64,000 nucleotides of DNA from Duganella qianjiadongensis (GTDB lineage: Bacteria; Pseudomonadota; Gammaproteobacteria; Burkholderiales; Burkholderiaceae_D), in NCBI RefSeq assembly GCF_009857915.1, contig NZ_WWCM01000018.1:1-64000 (forward strand), read 5' to 3'. The notes beneath the pieces are model-generated. The model did not search any database, was not told the origin of the DNA, and saw only the letters and a list, made by a program, of their open reading frames with translations. Positions within the stretch are counted from its first letter, which is position 1. Every line of letters starts with the position of its first letter. A program made the position numbers and the translations under genes. Below are positions 1 to 8,797 of this stretch, piece after piece.

Positions 1-229
1 AGTGACGGCCAGCGGTTTCGTATTCAACGTGTGCGGTGTTGATGGTAATACCACGTGCTTTCTCTTCTGGAGCAGCATCGATCTGGTCGTATGCTTTAGC
101 TTCGCCGCCGAATTTTTTCGACAGAACGGTAGCGATAGCAGCGGTCAGGGTGGTTTTGCCGTGGTCAACGTGACCGATGGTACCGACGTTGACGTGCGGC
201 TTGGTCCGTTCGAATTTCTCTTTTGCCAT
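1..229 (-). CDS. tuf: Elongation factor Tu, N-terminal part (gene runs off the window)
   Basis: EF-Tu is the GTPase that carries aminoacyl-tRNA to the ribosomal A site. Only the first 76 codons are present; the rest lies before position 1. The visible protein has the usual start (MAKEKFERTKPHVNVGTIGH) followed directly by the P-loop HVDHGKTTLTA. The ATG at 229 has a strong Shine-Dalgarno AAGGAAG a few bases upstream. It is the last visible gene of the str operon, 71 bp after fusA, the standard order in proteobacteria. Betaproteobacteria often carry two tuf copies; whether a second exists cannot be seen here. Confidence 0.97.
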   Translation of the reverse strand, partial: MAKEKFERTKPHVNVGTIGHVDHGKTTLTAAIATVLSKKFGGEAKAYDQIDAAPEEKARGITINTAHVEYETAGRH

Positions 230-264
230 TTCAATCTTCCTTAGATCAAAGTTTTAAAGTTGCA

Positions 265-282
265 GGCGGGGATCATCCCGCC
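265..282 (-). promoter_or_regulatory. Hairpin in the fusA-tuf spacer, possible attenuator
   Basis: A six-base-pair stem (GGCGGG / CCCGCC) with loop GATCAT sits between fusA and tuf. In the direction of transcription (minus) it is not followed by a run of U, so it is not a classic intrinsic terminator. It may slow polymerase, act as a processing site, or have no role. The flanks are AT-rich. Confidence 0.35.
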
Positions 283-300
283 CGCAAAAAATATAAAAAA

Positions 301-2406
301 TTACTTGGCTTTCGCGGTAACGATAGCGTCGATAACGTGCTTAGGCGCTTCCGAATAGTGCTTGAATTCCATCGTGTAGGTTGCACGGCCTTGCGTTGCG
401 GAACGCAGGGTGGTCGAGTAACCGAACATTTCCGACAGAGGCACTTCCGCTTTGATGATCTTGCCACCGCCGCCTGGGATCTCGTCCATACCTTGCACCA
501 TACCACGGCGGGACGACAGGTCGCCCATCACGGTACCGGCGTAATCTTCCGGCGTTTCCACTTCCACAGCCATCATCGGCTCCAGAATAACCGGGTTGGC
601 TTTGCGGCAGCCGTCTTTGAAGGCCATCGAAGCAGCCATCTGGAACGCGTTTTCGTTCGAGTCCACATCGTGGTACGAACCGAAGAACAGCGTTACTTTA
701 ACGTCAACCACTGGGTAGCCAGCCAGAACACCGGTGTTCAGCGTGCCACGTACACCCTTCTCAACTGCAGGGATGTATTCACGTGGAACGGTACCACCTT
801 TGATCGCGTCGACGAATTCGAAGCCCTTACCTGGTTCTTGCGGTTCGATCTTCAGAACCACGTGACCGTACTGACCACGACCACCGGACTGCTTGACGAA
901 CTTACCTTCGGACTCTTCGCAAGTCTTACGGATGGTTTCGCGGTAAGCAACCTGTGGCTTGCCGACGGTCGCTTCCACGCCGAATTCGCGCTTCATACGG
1001 TCAACGATAATTTCCAGGTGCAGCTCGCCCATACCACCGATAATGGTCTGGCCCGATTCTTCATCGGTCTTCACGCGGAACGAAGGATCTTCCTGAGCCA
1101 GACGGTTCAGTGCCAGACCCATTTTTTCCTGGTCAGCCTTGGTTTTTGGTTCCACAGCCTGTTGAATCACTGGCTCTGGGAAGACCATTTTTTCCAGGGT
1201 GATGATCGATTGCGGATCGCACAGGGTTTCACCGGTGGTCACGTCTTTCAGACCCACTGCAGCAGCGATGTCGCCGGCGCGCACTTCTTTGATCTCTTCG
1301 CGCTGGTTAGCGTGCATCTGCAGAATACGGCCCAGACGTTCTTTACGGCCTTTCACCGAGTTGTACACGGTATCGCCAGCATTGATCACGCCCGAGTACA
1401 CGCGGAAGAAGGCCAGCTGGCCCACGAACGGGTCGGTCATGATCTTGAAGGCCAGTGCCGAGAATTTCTCGTCGTCAGCTGCTTTACGGCTGGCTGGCTC
1501 TTCGTGCTCGTCGGTACCGGTCACAGCAGCGATGTCCACTGGCGATGGCAGGTATTCGATCACAGCGTCCAGCATAGCCTGTACGCCCTTGTTTTTGAAC
1601 GCGGTACCGCACATCATCGGCACGATTTCCGACGCGATAGTACGATCGCGCAGTGCTTTCTTGATTTCGGCTTCGGACAGGTCGCCCTCTTCCAGGTACT
1701 TGTTCATCAGGTCTTCGTTGGCTTCAGCAGCCGCTTCAACCATCTTCTCGCGCCATTCAGCGGCCGAATCAGCCAACTCGGCAGGAATATCGACGTAGTC
1801 GAACTTCATACCCTGGCTTGCGTCGTCCCAGATGATGGCTTTCATCTTGACCAGGTCGATCACGCCTTTGAAGTTTTCTTCAGCGCCGATAGGGATCTGG
1901 ATCAGAACCGGGTTAGCTTTCAGACGCGCGCGCATCTGATCGTACACTTTGAAGAAGTTGGCGCCGGTACGGTCCATCTTGTTCACGAAGGCCAGACGTG
2001 GCACTTTGTACTTGTTAGCCTGACGCCATACGGTTTCCGACTGAGGCTGTACGCCACCGACTGCGCAGTAAACCATGCATGCGCCGTCCAGAACACGCAT
2101 CGAACGTTCCACCTCGATGGTGAAGTCCACGTGGCCTGGGGTGTCGATGATGTTGATGTGGTGCTCAGGGAAGTTGTTAGCCATACCTTTCCAGAAGCAG
2201 GTGGTTGCTGCCGAGGTAATGGTAATGCCGCGCTCTTGCTCCTGCTCCATCCAGTCCATGGTGGCGGCGCCATCGTGAACTTCACCGATCTTGTGGTTCA
2301 CGCCCGTGTAGAACAGAACGCGCTCGGTGGTGGTGGTCTTACCTGCATCGATGTGAGCGGAGATACCGATGTTGCGGTAGCGCTCGATGGGGGTCTTGCG
2401 GGCCAT
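301..2406 (-). CDS. fusA: Elongation factor G
   Basis: EF-G is the ribosomal translocase GTPase. The product is 701 residues, the normal size. It begins MARKTPIERYRNIGISAHID and has P-loop AHIDAGKTTTTE, switch II DTPGHVDF, and NKMDR for guanine recognition, followed by domains II to V ending in ITAKAK-like residues. An in-frame upstream start at 2478 exists, but the ATG at 2406 has SD AGGAAT at correct spacing and matches the family N-terminus, so I chose it. It lies 111 bp after rpsG and 71 bp before tuf. No sign of a second, SpdB-like EF-G type. Confidence 0.98.
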   Translation of the reverse strand: MARKTPIERYRNIGISAHIDAGKTTTTERVLFYTGVNHKIGEVHDGAATMDWMEQEQERGITITSAATTCFWKGMANNFPEHHINIIDTPGHVDFTIEVERSMRVLDGACMVYCAVGGVQPQSETVWRQANKYKVPRLAFVNKMDRTGANFFKVYDQMRARLKANPVLIQIPIGAEENFKGVIDLVKMKAIIWDDASQGMKFDYVDIPAELADSAAEWREKMVEAAAEANEDLMNKYLEEGDLSEAEIKKALRDRTIASEIVPMMCGTAFKNKGVQAMLDAVIEYLPSPVDIAAVTGTDEHEEPASRKAADDEKFSALAFKIMTDPFVGQLAFFRVYSGVINAGDTVYNSVKGRKERLGRILQMHANQREEIKEVRAGDIAAAVGLKDVTTGETLCDPQSIITLEKMVFPEPVIQQAVEPKTKADQEKMGLALNRLAQEDPSFRVKTDEESGQTIIGGMGELHLEIIVDRMKREFGVEATVGKPQVAYRETIRKTCEESEGKFVKQSGGRGQYGHVVLKIEPQEPGKGFEFVDAIKGGTVPREYIPAVEKGVRGTLNTGVLAGYPVVDVKVTLFFGSYHDVDSNENAFQMAASMAFKDGCRKANPVILEPMMAVEVETPEDYAGTVMGDLSSRRGMVQGMDEIPGGGGKIIKAEVPLSEMFGYSTTLRSATQGRATYTMEFKHYSEAPKHVIDAIVTAKAK

Positions 2407-2517
2407 AATTATTCCTAAATCTTTGAATGGACAAAACCGAGCCACTTCAAACGACAAAGTGTGCCCGGCCTCGAACAACAGATAACAGCCAGTTTCCGAA
2501 AAAACTGGCCGATTTGA

Positions 2518-2988
2518 TTAGAAGCGGAAGTGCGAGAACGCCTTGTTCGCTTCTGCCATACGGTGCACTTCATCACGCTTTTTCATCGCACCGCCGCGGC
2601 CTTCAGCCGCTTCCATCAGCTCACCGCCGAGGCGTTGTGGCATGGATTTTTCGCTACGCTTGTTAGCGGCTTCACGCAGCCAGCGCATGGACAGAGCCAT
2701 ACGACGTACTGGGCGCACTTCGACCGGCACTTGGTAGTTAGCACCACCAACGCGACGGGATTTAACTTCAACCAGTGGCTTGGCGTTGTTCAGCGCGGTA
2801 GCGAACACTTCCAGTGGATCTTTACCGGTTTTTGCTGCGATGTGCTCGAAGGCACCGTAGATGATGTTTTCTGCGACCGATTTTTTACCGGACAGCATCA
2901 GAACGTTCACGAATTTCGCGACATCCGTGTTGCCGAATTTTGGATCCGGCAGAATTTCGCGCTTGGGTACTTCACGACGACGTGGCAT
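2518..2988 (-). CDS. rpsG: 30S ribosomal protein S7
   Basis: S7 is a primary 16S rRNA-binding protein that nucleates assembly of the 30S head and, in enterobacteria, feeds back on str operon translation. The product is 156 residues and starts MPRRREVPKREILPDPKFGN, typical of betaproteobacteria. Start at 2988 is supported by SD AAGGAATT; a start at 3003 would place that SD inside the gene. It is 154 bp downstream of rpsL and upstream of fusA in the same operon. Confidence 0.98.
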   Translation of the reverse strand: MPRRREVPKREILPDPKFGNTDVAKFVNVLMLSGKKSVAENIIYGAFEHIAAKTGKDPLEVFATALNNAKPLVEVKSRRVGGANYQVPVEVRPVRRMALSMRWLREAANKRSEKSMPQRLGGELMEAAEGRGGAMKKRDEVHRMAEANKAFSHFRF

Positions 2989-3142
2989 ATCAATTCCTTT
3001 CAATCTTCAGTTGAGGTGCGCAGATATGGGATTCGCACTCTCGCGGAGAGCCATCATAGCTTTCCACTTACTCGACCAATTGCGGTCGATTACATTCACT
3101 AAGTGAGCTGCCACTAAGCGAAAACTTTCTACTACTGAGCGA

Positions 3143-3526
3143 TTACTTCTTCGCTTGTTTAGCGCGCTTGGTTCCGTATTTCGAGCGAGCTTGTTTACGG
3201 TCTTTAACGCCCTGGGTATCCAGTGCACCGCGAACCATGTGGTAACGCACACCTGGCAAGTCTTTTACACGACCGCCGCGCAGCAGAACAACACTGTGCT
3301 CTTGCAGGTTGTGGCCTTCACCGCCGATGTACGAAATCACTTCGAAACCGTTGGTCAGACGCACTTTAGCGACTTTACGCAAAGCCGAGTTAGGCTTCTT
3401 AGGAGTGGTGGTGTACACACGGGTGCAAACACCACGTTTTTGCGGGCTGTTTTCCAGCGCCGGCGATTTGCTTTTCACGGTCAGAGCGACGCGTGGATTG
3501 CGAATCAGTTGATTGATGGTTGGCAT
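3143..3526 (-). CDS. rpsL: 30S ribosomal protein S12
   Basis: S12 is the decoding-centre protein and the classic streptomycin target. The product is 127 residues. The conserved blocks TRVYTTTPKKPNSALRKV and GGRVKDLPGVRYH are intact, including lysine 43 and the lysine before DLPG, so the sequence is the streptomycin-sensitive type. The ATG at 3526 has only a weak SD, which is common for rpsL. It is the first gene of the str operon, about 155 nt downstream of the predicted transcription start. Confidence 0.98.
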   Translation of the reverse strand: MPTINQLIRNPRVALTVKSKSPALENSPQKRGVCTRVYTTTPKKPNSALRKVAKVRLTNGFEVISYIGGEGHNLQEHSVVLLRGGRVKDLPGVRYHMVRGALDTQGVKDRKQARSKYGTKRAKQAKK

Positions 3527-3687
3527 CGTTTAAACCCAACAAAATTACAACAGTTGAAAACCCGGACCGGAGTCCGGCGACTAAAACTTCGTCCCGATCT
3601 ACTGCCACAGCGGAGGCGCCAAAAGCCACTCACGGAGAGCAGCCAAAAATAGCGTATACGATGCGCAGACTAAATTGAGAACTCGCG

Positions 3688-3716
3688 AGTATAGACCTGA
3701 CCGGTGGCGCAGTCAA
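3688..3716 (-). promoter_or_regulatory. Sigma-70 promoter of the str operon
   Basis: On the minus strand, -35 TTGACT (3711-3716) and -10 TATACT (3688-3693) are separated by exactly 17 bp. Transcription would start near 3681, giving a leader of about 155 nt before rpsL. The match to consensus is very good, as expected for a ribosomal protein operon. Confidence 0.8.
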
Positions 3717-3796
3717 TCAATTTCGCGGCAGAATGCGGGCTGGCGGGCCATGGCCAGACTAGCAAGAAGGGGCTTAAACACCGGATAATACCGGCC

Positions 3797-5755
3797 ATGA
3801 TACCGCTTTCCGCCCCACGCTCGCTGCTGCGCCCCGCCCCTCTGTTCGTCCTGACCAGCTATGCCCTGCTGACGCTGGTGCCCTTGCTGCCACTGGTACT
3901 GGGAGGCACGACCACCGAACTGCCCCAGACCATGGCCGTGGCCGGCCTGCTCTGGCTTGCCGTCTGGGCAATATTGCAACGTCCCGCATGGTTCCACTGG
4001 CTACTGCTGCCCGCGTTTCTGGCCCTGCCCACGGAAATTTACTTGTTCAAATACTATGGTCAGGGCATTTCTACGCACCACCTAGGCATCATTGCCGAAA
4101 CCAGCCCCAAGGAAGCCATGGAGTTCCTGGGCAATAAAGTCTGGCTGATGGGCGGACTGATGCTAGCCGTGCTGGGCTGGTGGCTGGCCGTACAGCTGGC
4201 GGCACGGCGCTGCCCGCAGCTGGCATGGCGCGGCCTGAGCCGCTGGATCGTACTGGCGCTGCTGGCATTGCTGGCCGGCTGGCAGTGGTATGGCTGGGAG
4301 TTCGGCATCAGGGGCAAGCCGGTGCAGCGCAGTGTGCCTCCGGCGGGCGCCTACCGGCCGCTGGCCGGTAGCACTTCCGGCTCCGGTTCTGCTTCCGCGG
4401 CCAGTTCGGCTTCGGCTTCGCTGTCGGCCTCGGCCTTGGCCTCCTCCAGCGATAGCGAGGAAGACGATGACGACGACGACGCCAGCGCCGCCCAGACTGG
4501 CGCCCATCAGACCCGCCTGCGTCTGGCGGTCCTGCCATGGTGGCTGGGCTCGCCCTTCAATCTGAGCCATGTCGCTGCTTCGTGGCCGTTCGGCCTCAGC
4601 GTACGCGGCGTCGATTTCTACAAGGAGCGCAGCTATCTGGCCGATCTGGGCCAGCGCAGCCGCAATTTCCGCTTCGGTGCGCACCAGCGCCTGGCCGATG
4701 GCGCGCCAGAAGTCGTCATCATGGTCATCGGCGAATCGTCACGCTACGACCGCTGGGGCATCAACGGCTACCAGCGCGACACCACGCCACTGCTGAACAA
4801 GGAAACCAATCTGGTCACGCTGGCTGACGTGATCACCGCCGTCTCGGCCACCCGTCTGTCCGTGCCCATCATGATTTCGCGTAAGCCGGCCACCCAGAGT
4901 CTGCGCGAAGGCTTCTCGGAGAAATCCTTTATCACGGCCTACCGCGAAGCAGGGTTCAAGACCTGGTGGCTGTCCAACCAGATCGCTTTCGGCAAATTCG
5001 ATACGCCCGTCTCGGTGTTTGCCAAAGAAGCGGACGTGGTGCAGTTCATGAATCTGGGCGGCTACACCAAGCACTCGAATTTCGATCAGGTGCTGCTGGA
5101 ACCGTTGCAGCACGCCATGGCCGACCCATCGCCGAAAAAACTGATCGTACTGCACACGCTGGGCAACCACTGGAACTACAGCCAGCGCTACCCGCAGCAA
5201 TACGACCGCTGGCAGCCCTCGCTGTTCGGCGTGGACAATCCGGTGTACACCGATCTGAAAATCAAGACGCGCCTGAATAACAGCTACGACAACTCCATCC
5301 TCTACACCGACTGGTTCCTGGCGCAGGTGATAGGCCAGCTGAAAGGCAGCCCGCAACGCAGCGCCATGCTGTACGTAGCCGATCACGGCCAGACTCTGTA
5401 CGACGACCGCTGCAATCTGGCCTTCCACGGCCATAACACCCAGTACGAATTCCATGTACCGGCCATGCTGTGGTACTCGGACCAGTACCGCGCCCACTAT
5501 CCGGACAAGGTGGCGCAGCTGCTGGCGCACCGCAAGGACAGGCTGGCCACGGAAAACGTGTTCCATACCCTGCTCGATCTGGCCGACATCGGCTATCCCG
5601 ACGAAAAACTGGAATGGAGCTTCCTCAGCCCGCAGCTGAAAGCGCACAAGCGCTATGTCGACAGCTACGGCTGGAGCAATTACGACAATGCCAGCTTGCG
5701 CGGCGACTGCCGCGAAGTGATCGACAAGGGCAAGCCGCTAAAGCAGGAGAAGTAG
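3797..5755 (+). CDS. Phosphoethanolamine transferase-like sulfatase-fold membrane protein
   Basis: Predicted inner-membrane enzyme of the EptA/CptA type, which moves phosphoethanolamine onto lipid A, LPS core or glycans on the periplasmic side. The 652-residue product has about five N-terminal membrane segments (residues 15-160) followed by a periplasmic sulfatase-fold domain. The nucleophile motif VIGESSRYDRWGINGY is near residue 310, with Ser where EptA has Thr, and YVADHGQTLYDD and FHGHNT supply metal ligands. Between the membrane part and the catalytic domain (about residues 190-235) lies a Ser/Ala-rich stretch followed by a run of Glu/Asp, unusual for the family. The ATG at 3797 was chosen because the membrane segment follows directly; no good SD is visible. 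Its 3' end overlaps the convergent MutS-like gene by 18 bp. Substrate unknown. Confidence 0.8.
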   Translation: MIPLSAPRSLLRPAPLFVLTSYALLTLVPLLPLVLGGTTTELPQTMAVAGLLWLAVWAILQRPAWFHWLLLPAFLALPTEIYLFKYYGQGISTHHLGIIAETSPKEAMEFLGNKVWLMGGLMLAVLGWWLAVQLAARRCPQLAWRGLSRWIVLALLALLAGWQWYGWEFGIRGKPVQRSVPPAGAYRPLAGSTSGSGSASAASSASASLSASALASSSDSEEDDDDDDASAAQTGAHQTRLRLAVLPWWLGSPFNLSHVAASWPFGLSVRGVDFYKERSYLADLGQRSRNFRFGAHQRLADGAPEVVIMVIGESSRYDRWGINGYQRDTTPLLNKETNLVTLADVITAVSATRLSVPIMISRKPATQSLREGFSEKSFITAYREAGFKTWWLSNQIAFGKFDTPVSVFAKEADVVQFMNLGGYTKHSNFDQVLLEPLQHAMADPSPKKLIVLHTLGNHWNYSQRYPQQYDRWQPSLFGVDNPVYTDLKIKTRLNNSYDNSILYTDWFLAQVIGQLKGSPQRSAMLYVADHGQTLYDDRCNLAFHGHNTQYEFHVPAMLWYSDQYRAHYPDKVAQLLAHRKDRLATENVFHTLLDLADIGYPDEKLEWSFLSPQLKAHKRYVDSYGWSNYDNASLRGDCREVIDKGKPLKQEK

Positions 5756-7288
5756 TTCCTGCTCGTCGGGATGGGCCATATACCGACTGAGCCAGTCATA
5801 GACCTTGCGCGCACGCGCGCCTATCGCGTCATCGAAGCCCTCCGAGTCGAGTAGCGCGATGCCGTTGGTCTGCACCAGCACACCCGGTGTGAGCTGCAAC
5901 TGCTGCTGGTGGCGCCGCACGCACCACGGCGCCAGCTCGCGCTGCAGCAGGGGCGCCAGCACCAGATTGTGCGAAGAGACGATCACCAGCGCCTGCGCGG
6001 ACAGGCGCTGCAGCACGGCCGCCGCAGCCGATATCGATTCCAGATGATTGGTGCCGCGGAAAATCTCGTCGATGATGAACACCGCCCGCCCCTGCCCGGC
6101 TAGCGCCAGCAATTCGCCTGCGCGGCGCAGTTCGGCCAGATACAGGCTTACACCCTGATCGAGCGCATCCTCGCTCTGCATGCTGGCATAGACGGGCAGC
6201 CGGGGCACGCCGGCCTGCGCCGCATAGCAGAAGCCGAAGGCACGCGCCGTCAGCAGATTCAGCCCCACCGTGCGCAGCAGAGTGCTTTTGCCGATGCCGT
6301 TCTGGCCCGAGATGAAAGCGCCCCGCCCCGCCAGTTGCAGATCGAGCGACAGCGGCTGTTCCAGCAGCGGGTGCACCACCTGCCCGAACGCCAGCCCGTC
6401 GCCCGGCTCTGCCCAGCAGTAGCGCGGCTGCTGGGATAGATGGCGCGCCAGTGCCAGATCCGCCTCCAGCGCCGCCATGCGGGCAAAACTATCGCGCAGC
6501 CAGAGCCGGTGCGCTCTGACTACGGCGCGGCTCTTGAAATAATGCCGCACATTCGCCAGCCACAACCAGTCCTGATACTCGGCCACGCCGGGCAGACTGC
6601 CCAGCGGCGAGGTCGCCAGCAGGCGGTTGAGGCGAGCCGCTTCGGCCGCGTCGGCCTGCCACTCCTGTGCCAGCGGCTGCGCCAGTGCGCCTAGCAGCGC
6701 ATGGCTGCGCAGCAGCTGCTGCAACGCTGAACGCTGGCGGGCCCACACCTGCATGGCCTCGTGATGGCGCATCTGCACGCCGAGTAAAACCGCCCAGCAG
6801 CCTAGCACCAGCAACCACACGGCAGGCCATGCGCTGGCCAGCGCCAGCACGACGGAAGCCAGCAGAGCTATCGGCAGCCATGGCAGCCAGCGGGTCCAGC
6901 GCGGCGGCGCGGTTATTTCGTGCTGCCACAGGGTGGCGCTGACCTCGCAATCAGCATGGCGCAACCCGCTACAGGCCTGCTGCAAGGCTTGTGCCTGAGC
7001 CGGATCGGCCAGCAGGGCACGCACGCGCGCCATGCTGGCGGCATCGGCCCCGGCGCGGCTATGCAGACGCCGCTGCAGCTCCTGCTGGCCGAAGATACTG
7101 GTCTCCTGCGCCAGCACGCCGCTGTACTGCGCCAGCAGCAGATCATTCCAGGTCTGACTATCGAGCACACTATCGTCCGCATGGGCAAGCAGCCGGTATT
7201 GCGCGACATCGCTGGCGGCAAAAGGATAGTCGTATGGCGCTTGCGGCGCTGGCAATAACAGACGGGAGAGTTTTTCAAACAGGCTCAT
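5738..7288 (-). CDS. MutS-family ATPase domain protein with membrane segment
   Basis: The 516-residue product has the C-terminal ATPase of MutS-type proteins: Walker A GQNGIGKSTLL near residue 328, Walker B VFIIDEIFRGTN and the SSHN switch. It lacks the mismatch-recognition domain I (the FxE motif) and has no Smr domain. Around residues 133-170 there are two hydrophobic helices (WLPIALLASVVLALASAW and a following one), so it is probably membrane-anchored and not a mismatch repair protein. This matches a poorly studied MutS-like family sometimes annotated as DNA mismatch repair protein. The ATG at 7288 has SD GAGGAA; the open frame upstream lacks one. It is transcribed alone, convergent with the phosphoethanolamine transferase-like gene. 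Function unknown. Confidence 0.8.
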   Translation of the reverse strand: MSLFEKLSRLLLPAPQAPYDYPFAASDVAQYRLLAHADDSVLDSQTWNDLLLAQYSGVLAQETSIFGQQELQRRLHSRAGADAASMARVRALLADPAQAQALQQACSGLRHADCEVSATLWQHEITAPPRWTRWLPWLPIALLASVVLALASAWPAVWLLVLGCWAVLLGVQMRHHEAMQVWARQRSALQQLLRSHALLGALAQPLAQEWQADAAEAARLNRLLATSPLGSLPGVAEYQDWLWLANVRHYFKSRAVVRAHRLWLRDSFARMAALEADLALARHLSQQPRYCWAEPGDGLAFGQVVHPLLEQPLSLDLQLAGRGAFISGQNGIGKSTLLRTVGLNLLTARAFGFCYAAQAGVPRLPVYASMQSEDALDQGVSLYLAELRRAGELLALAGQGRAVFIIDEIFRGTNHLESISAAAAVLQRLSAQALVIVSSHNLVLAPLLQRELAPWCVRRHQQQLQLTPGVLVQTNGIALLDSEGFDDAIGARARKVYDWLSRYMAHPDEQELLLLL

Positions 7289-7393
7289 GTAGCGTTCCTC
7301 GGCTAGGACTAGCCCGACAATTTGTGATGCTTGCCAATATATCAAGCACCGTTGCGCAAATATTCCTCACCCACGCACTAAGGGCCGGCGCCT

Positions 7394-7426
7394 GCGGACA
7401 GGCCGGACGCGCGCGGACAGCGGACA
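7394..7426 (+). promoter_or_regulatory. GCGGACA repeats, candidate activator binding site for the ABC/NtrC operon
   Basis: Three exact GCGGACA heptamers start at 7394, 7413 and 7420 (the last two abut), with a degenerate CCGGACG at 7403. They lie 40-72 bp upstream of the -24 element of the sigma-54 promoter at 7465, where NtrC-type enhancer-binding proteins bind. The same heptamer in the same orientation relative to the promoter occurs upstream of the Tld operon. Confidence 0.6.
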
Positions 7427-7464
7427 AGTGCAGCAATAGCCAAACAAATCAAACACTTAGTACG

Positions 7465-7480
7465 TGGCACGGTTTCTGCA
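7465..7480 (+). promoter_or_regulatory. Sigma-54 (-24/-12) promoter of the ABC exporter/two-component operon
   Basis: TGGCACGGTTTCTGCA matches the RpoN consensus TGGCACG-N4-TTGCW at every position but one (C for the first T of TTGC). The GG and GC doublets have the obligatory spacing. Transcription should begin near 7491, about 22 nt before the first gene. The operon itself encodes a sigma-54-dependent activator, so autoregulation is likely. Confidence 0.82.
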
Positions 7481-7512
7481 TAAGGAGTAGCAACTCTTAC
7501 TCAGACGCCGCC

Positions 7513-8781
7513 ATGATCCGCGATACCTCACAACAGGACACCGTACTCACCGCACCGGCCGGCCAGCGCCGGCGCCGTCTTCTGCTGCTCGCTGCCGCTA
7601 CCGTGCTGCTGGCAGGCGCCGCCTATGGCGTGCTGCATAGCTGGCGCAACAGCAGCCATTCCGTCAGCATGGCGCGCCTGCGCATCGCCGAGGTGGGACG
7701 CGGTACGCTGGTGCGCGACGCGGCCGTGAATGGCCGCATCGTCGCCGCCGTCAGCCCTACCCTGTATGCGGCGGCACCCGCCACCGTCACGCTCAAAGTG
7801 GCCGCTGGCGACACGGTGAAAAAAGGCGATGTGCTGGCCCTGCTGGAATCGCCCGACCTGAGCGATGCGCTCAAGCGCGAACAATCGAGCTATCTGCAGC
7901 TGGAAGCGGAGGTGGCGCGCCAGCAAATCCTGGCCCGCCAGCAGAAACTGCTGGCGCGACGCGATGCCGATACGGCTGAAATCGAGCGGCTGTCGGCCCA
8001 GCGCACGCTGGAGCGCTACAACGCCGTCTCCAACGAAGGCATCATCGCCAAGATCGAATACCAGAAAGCCAAGGATGCGCTGAACTCGGCCGAAATCCGC
8101 GCCCGCCATGCCGCCCAGGCAGCCGAACTGGAAAGCGATAACGTGGCGCTGTCGCTGCAGACCAAACGCAATGAGCTGGACCGCCAGCGCCTGTCGCTGG
8201 CCAATGCCCAGCGCCGCGTCGACGAGCTGACCGTGCGCGCTCCCGTCGACGGTTTCATCGGCACCCTGTCGGTAGCCAACCGCAGCGTGGTGCCGGCCAA
8301 CGCGCCTTTGATGACGCTGGTCGATCTGTCGCGCCTCGAAGTAGAACTGGAAATACCGGAAACCTATGTCGCCGATCTGGGGCTGGGCATGCATGCCGAA
8401 GTCGATTTCGGCGCGGGCCGCGCCACCGGCAAGCTGTCGGCGCTGTCGCCCGAAGTGGTGAAGAATCAGGTGCTGGCGCGGGTGCGCTTCGAGAAAGAGC
8501 AACCGGCCGGCCTGCGCCAGAACCAGCGCGTCAGCGCCCGTCTGCTGATCGACGAACGCGCTAACACGCTGATGCTGGCACGCGGACCTTTCGTCGAATC
8601 GGAAGGCGGCCGCTATGCCTACGTGGTGCGCGACGGCGTCGCCGTGCGTACCGCCATCAAGCTAGGTGCCACCAGCATCAGCAACGTCGAAATCCAGAGC
8701 GGCCTGCAAGCAGGCGACAAAGTCGTCATTGCCGGTACCGAATCCTTCGAGAACGCCGCCCGCGTCTCGATCAATCCATAA
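7513..8781 (+). CDS. Periplasmic adaptor (HlyD/MacA-type membrane fusion protein)
   Basis: Links an inner-membrane ABC exporter to an outer-membrane channel. The 422-residue product has a short basic N-terminus, one membrane anchor (about 24-42), a lipoyl/barrel-sandwich half (VTLKVAAGDTVKKGDVLALL, near 95), a long coiled coil (about 118-235), the second lipoyl half (VDELTVRAPVDGFIG) and beta-barrel/MP domains ending in VVIAGTESF. It starts a six-gene operon whose next genes are the ATPase and two permeases. No SD lies within 15 bp of the ATG; AAGGAG at 7482-7487 is too far and would precede the sigma-54 transcript start. No TolC-type partner is encoded in the window. Confidence 0.9.
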   Translation: MIRDTSQQDTVLTAPAGQRRRRLLLLAAATVLLAGAAYGVLHSWRNSSHSVSMARLRIAEVGRGTLVRDAAVNGRIVAAVSPTLYAAAPATVTLKVAAGDTVKKGDVLALLESPDLSDALKREQSSYLQLEAEVARQQILARQQKLLARRDADTAEIERLSAQRTLERYNAVSNEGIIAKIEYQKAKDALNSAEIRARHAAQAAELESDNVALSLQTKRNELDRQRLSLANAQRRVDELTVRAPVDGFIGTLSVANRSVVPANAPLMTLVDLSRLEVELEIPETYVADLGLGMHAEVDFGAGRATGKLSALSPEVVKNQVLARVRFEKEQPAGLRQNQRVSARLLIDERANTLMLARGPFVESEGGRYAYVVRDGVAVRTAIKLGATSISNVEIQSGLQAGDKVVIAGTESFENAARVSINP

Positions 8782-8797
8782 CCTCACGAGGCCTGCC

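Noticed and set aside
223..2418. Long open frame on the plus strand opposite fusA
   Set aside because: It mirrors the codon pattern of fusA, has no family motif and no SD; an antisense shadow.
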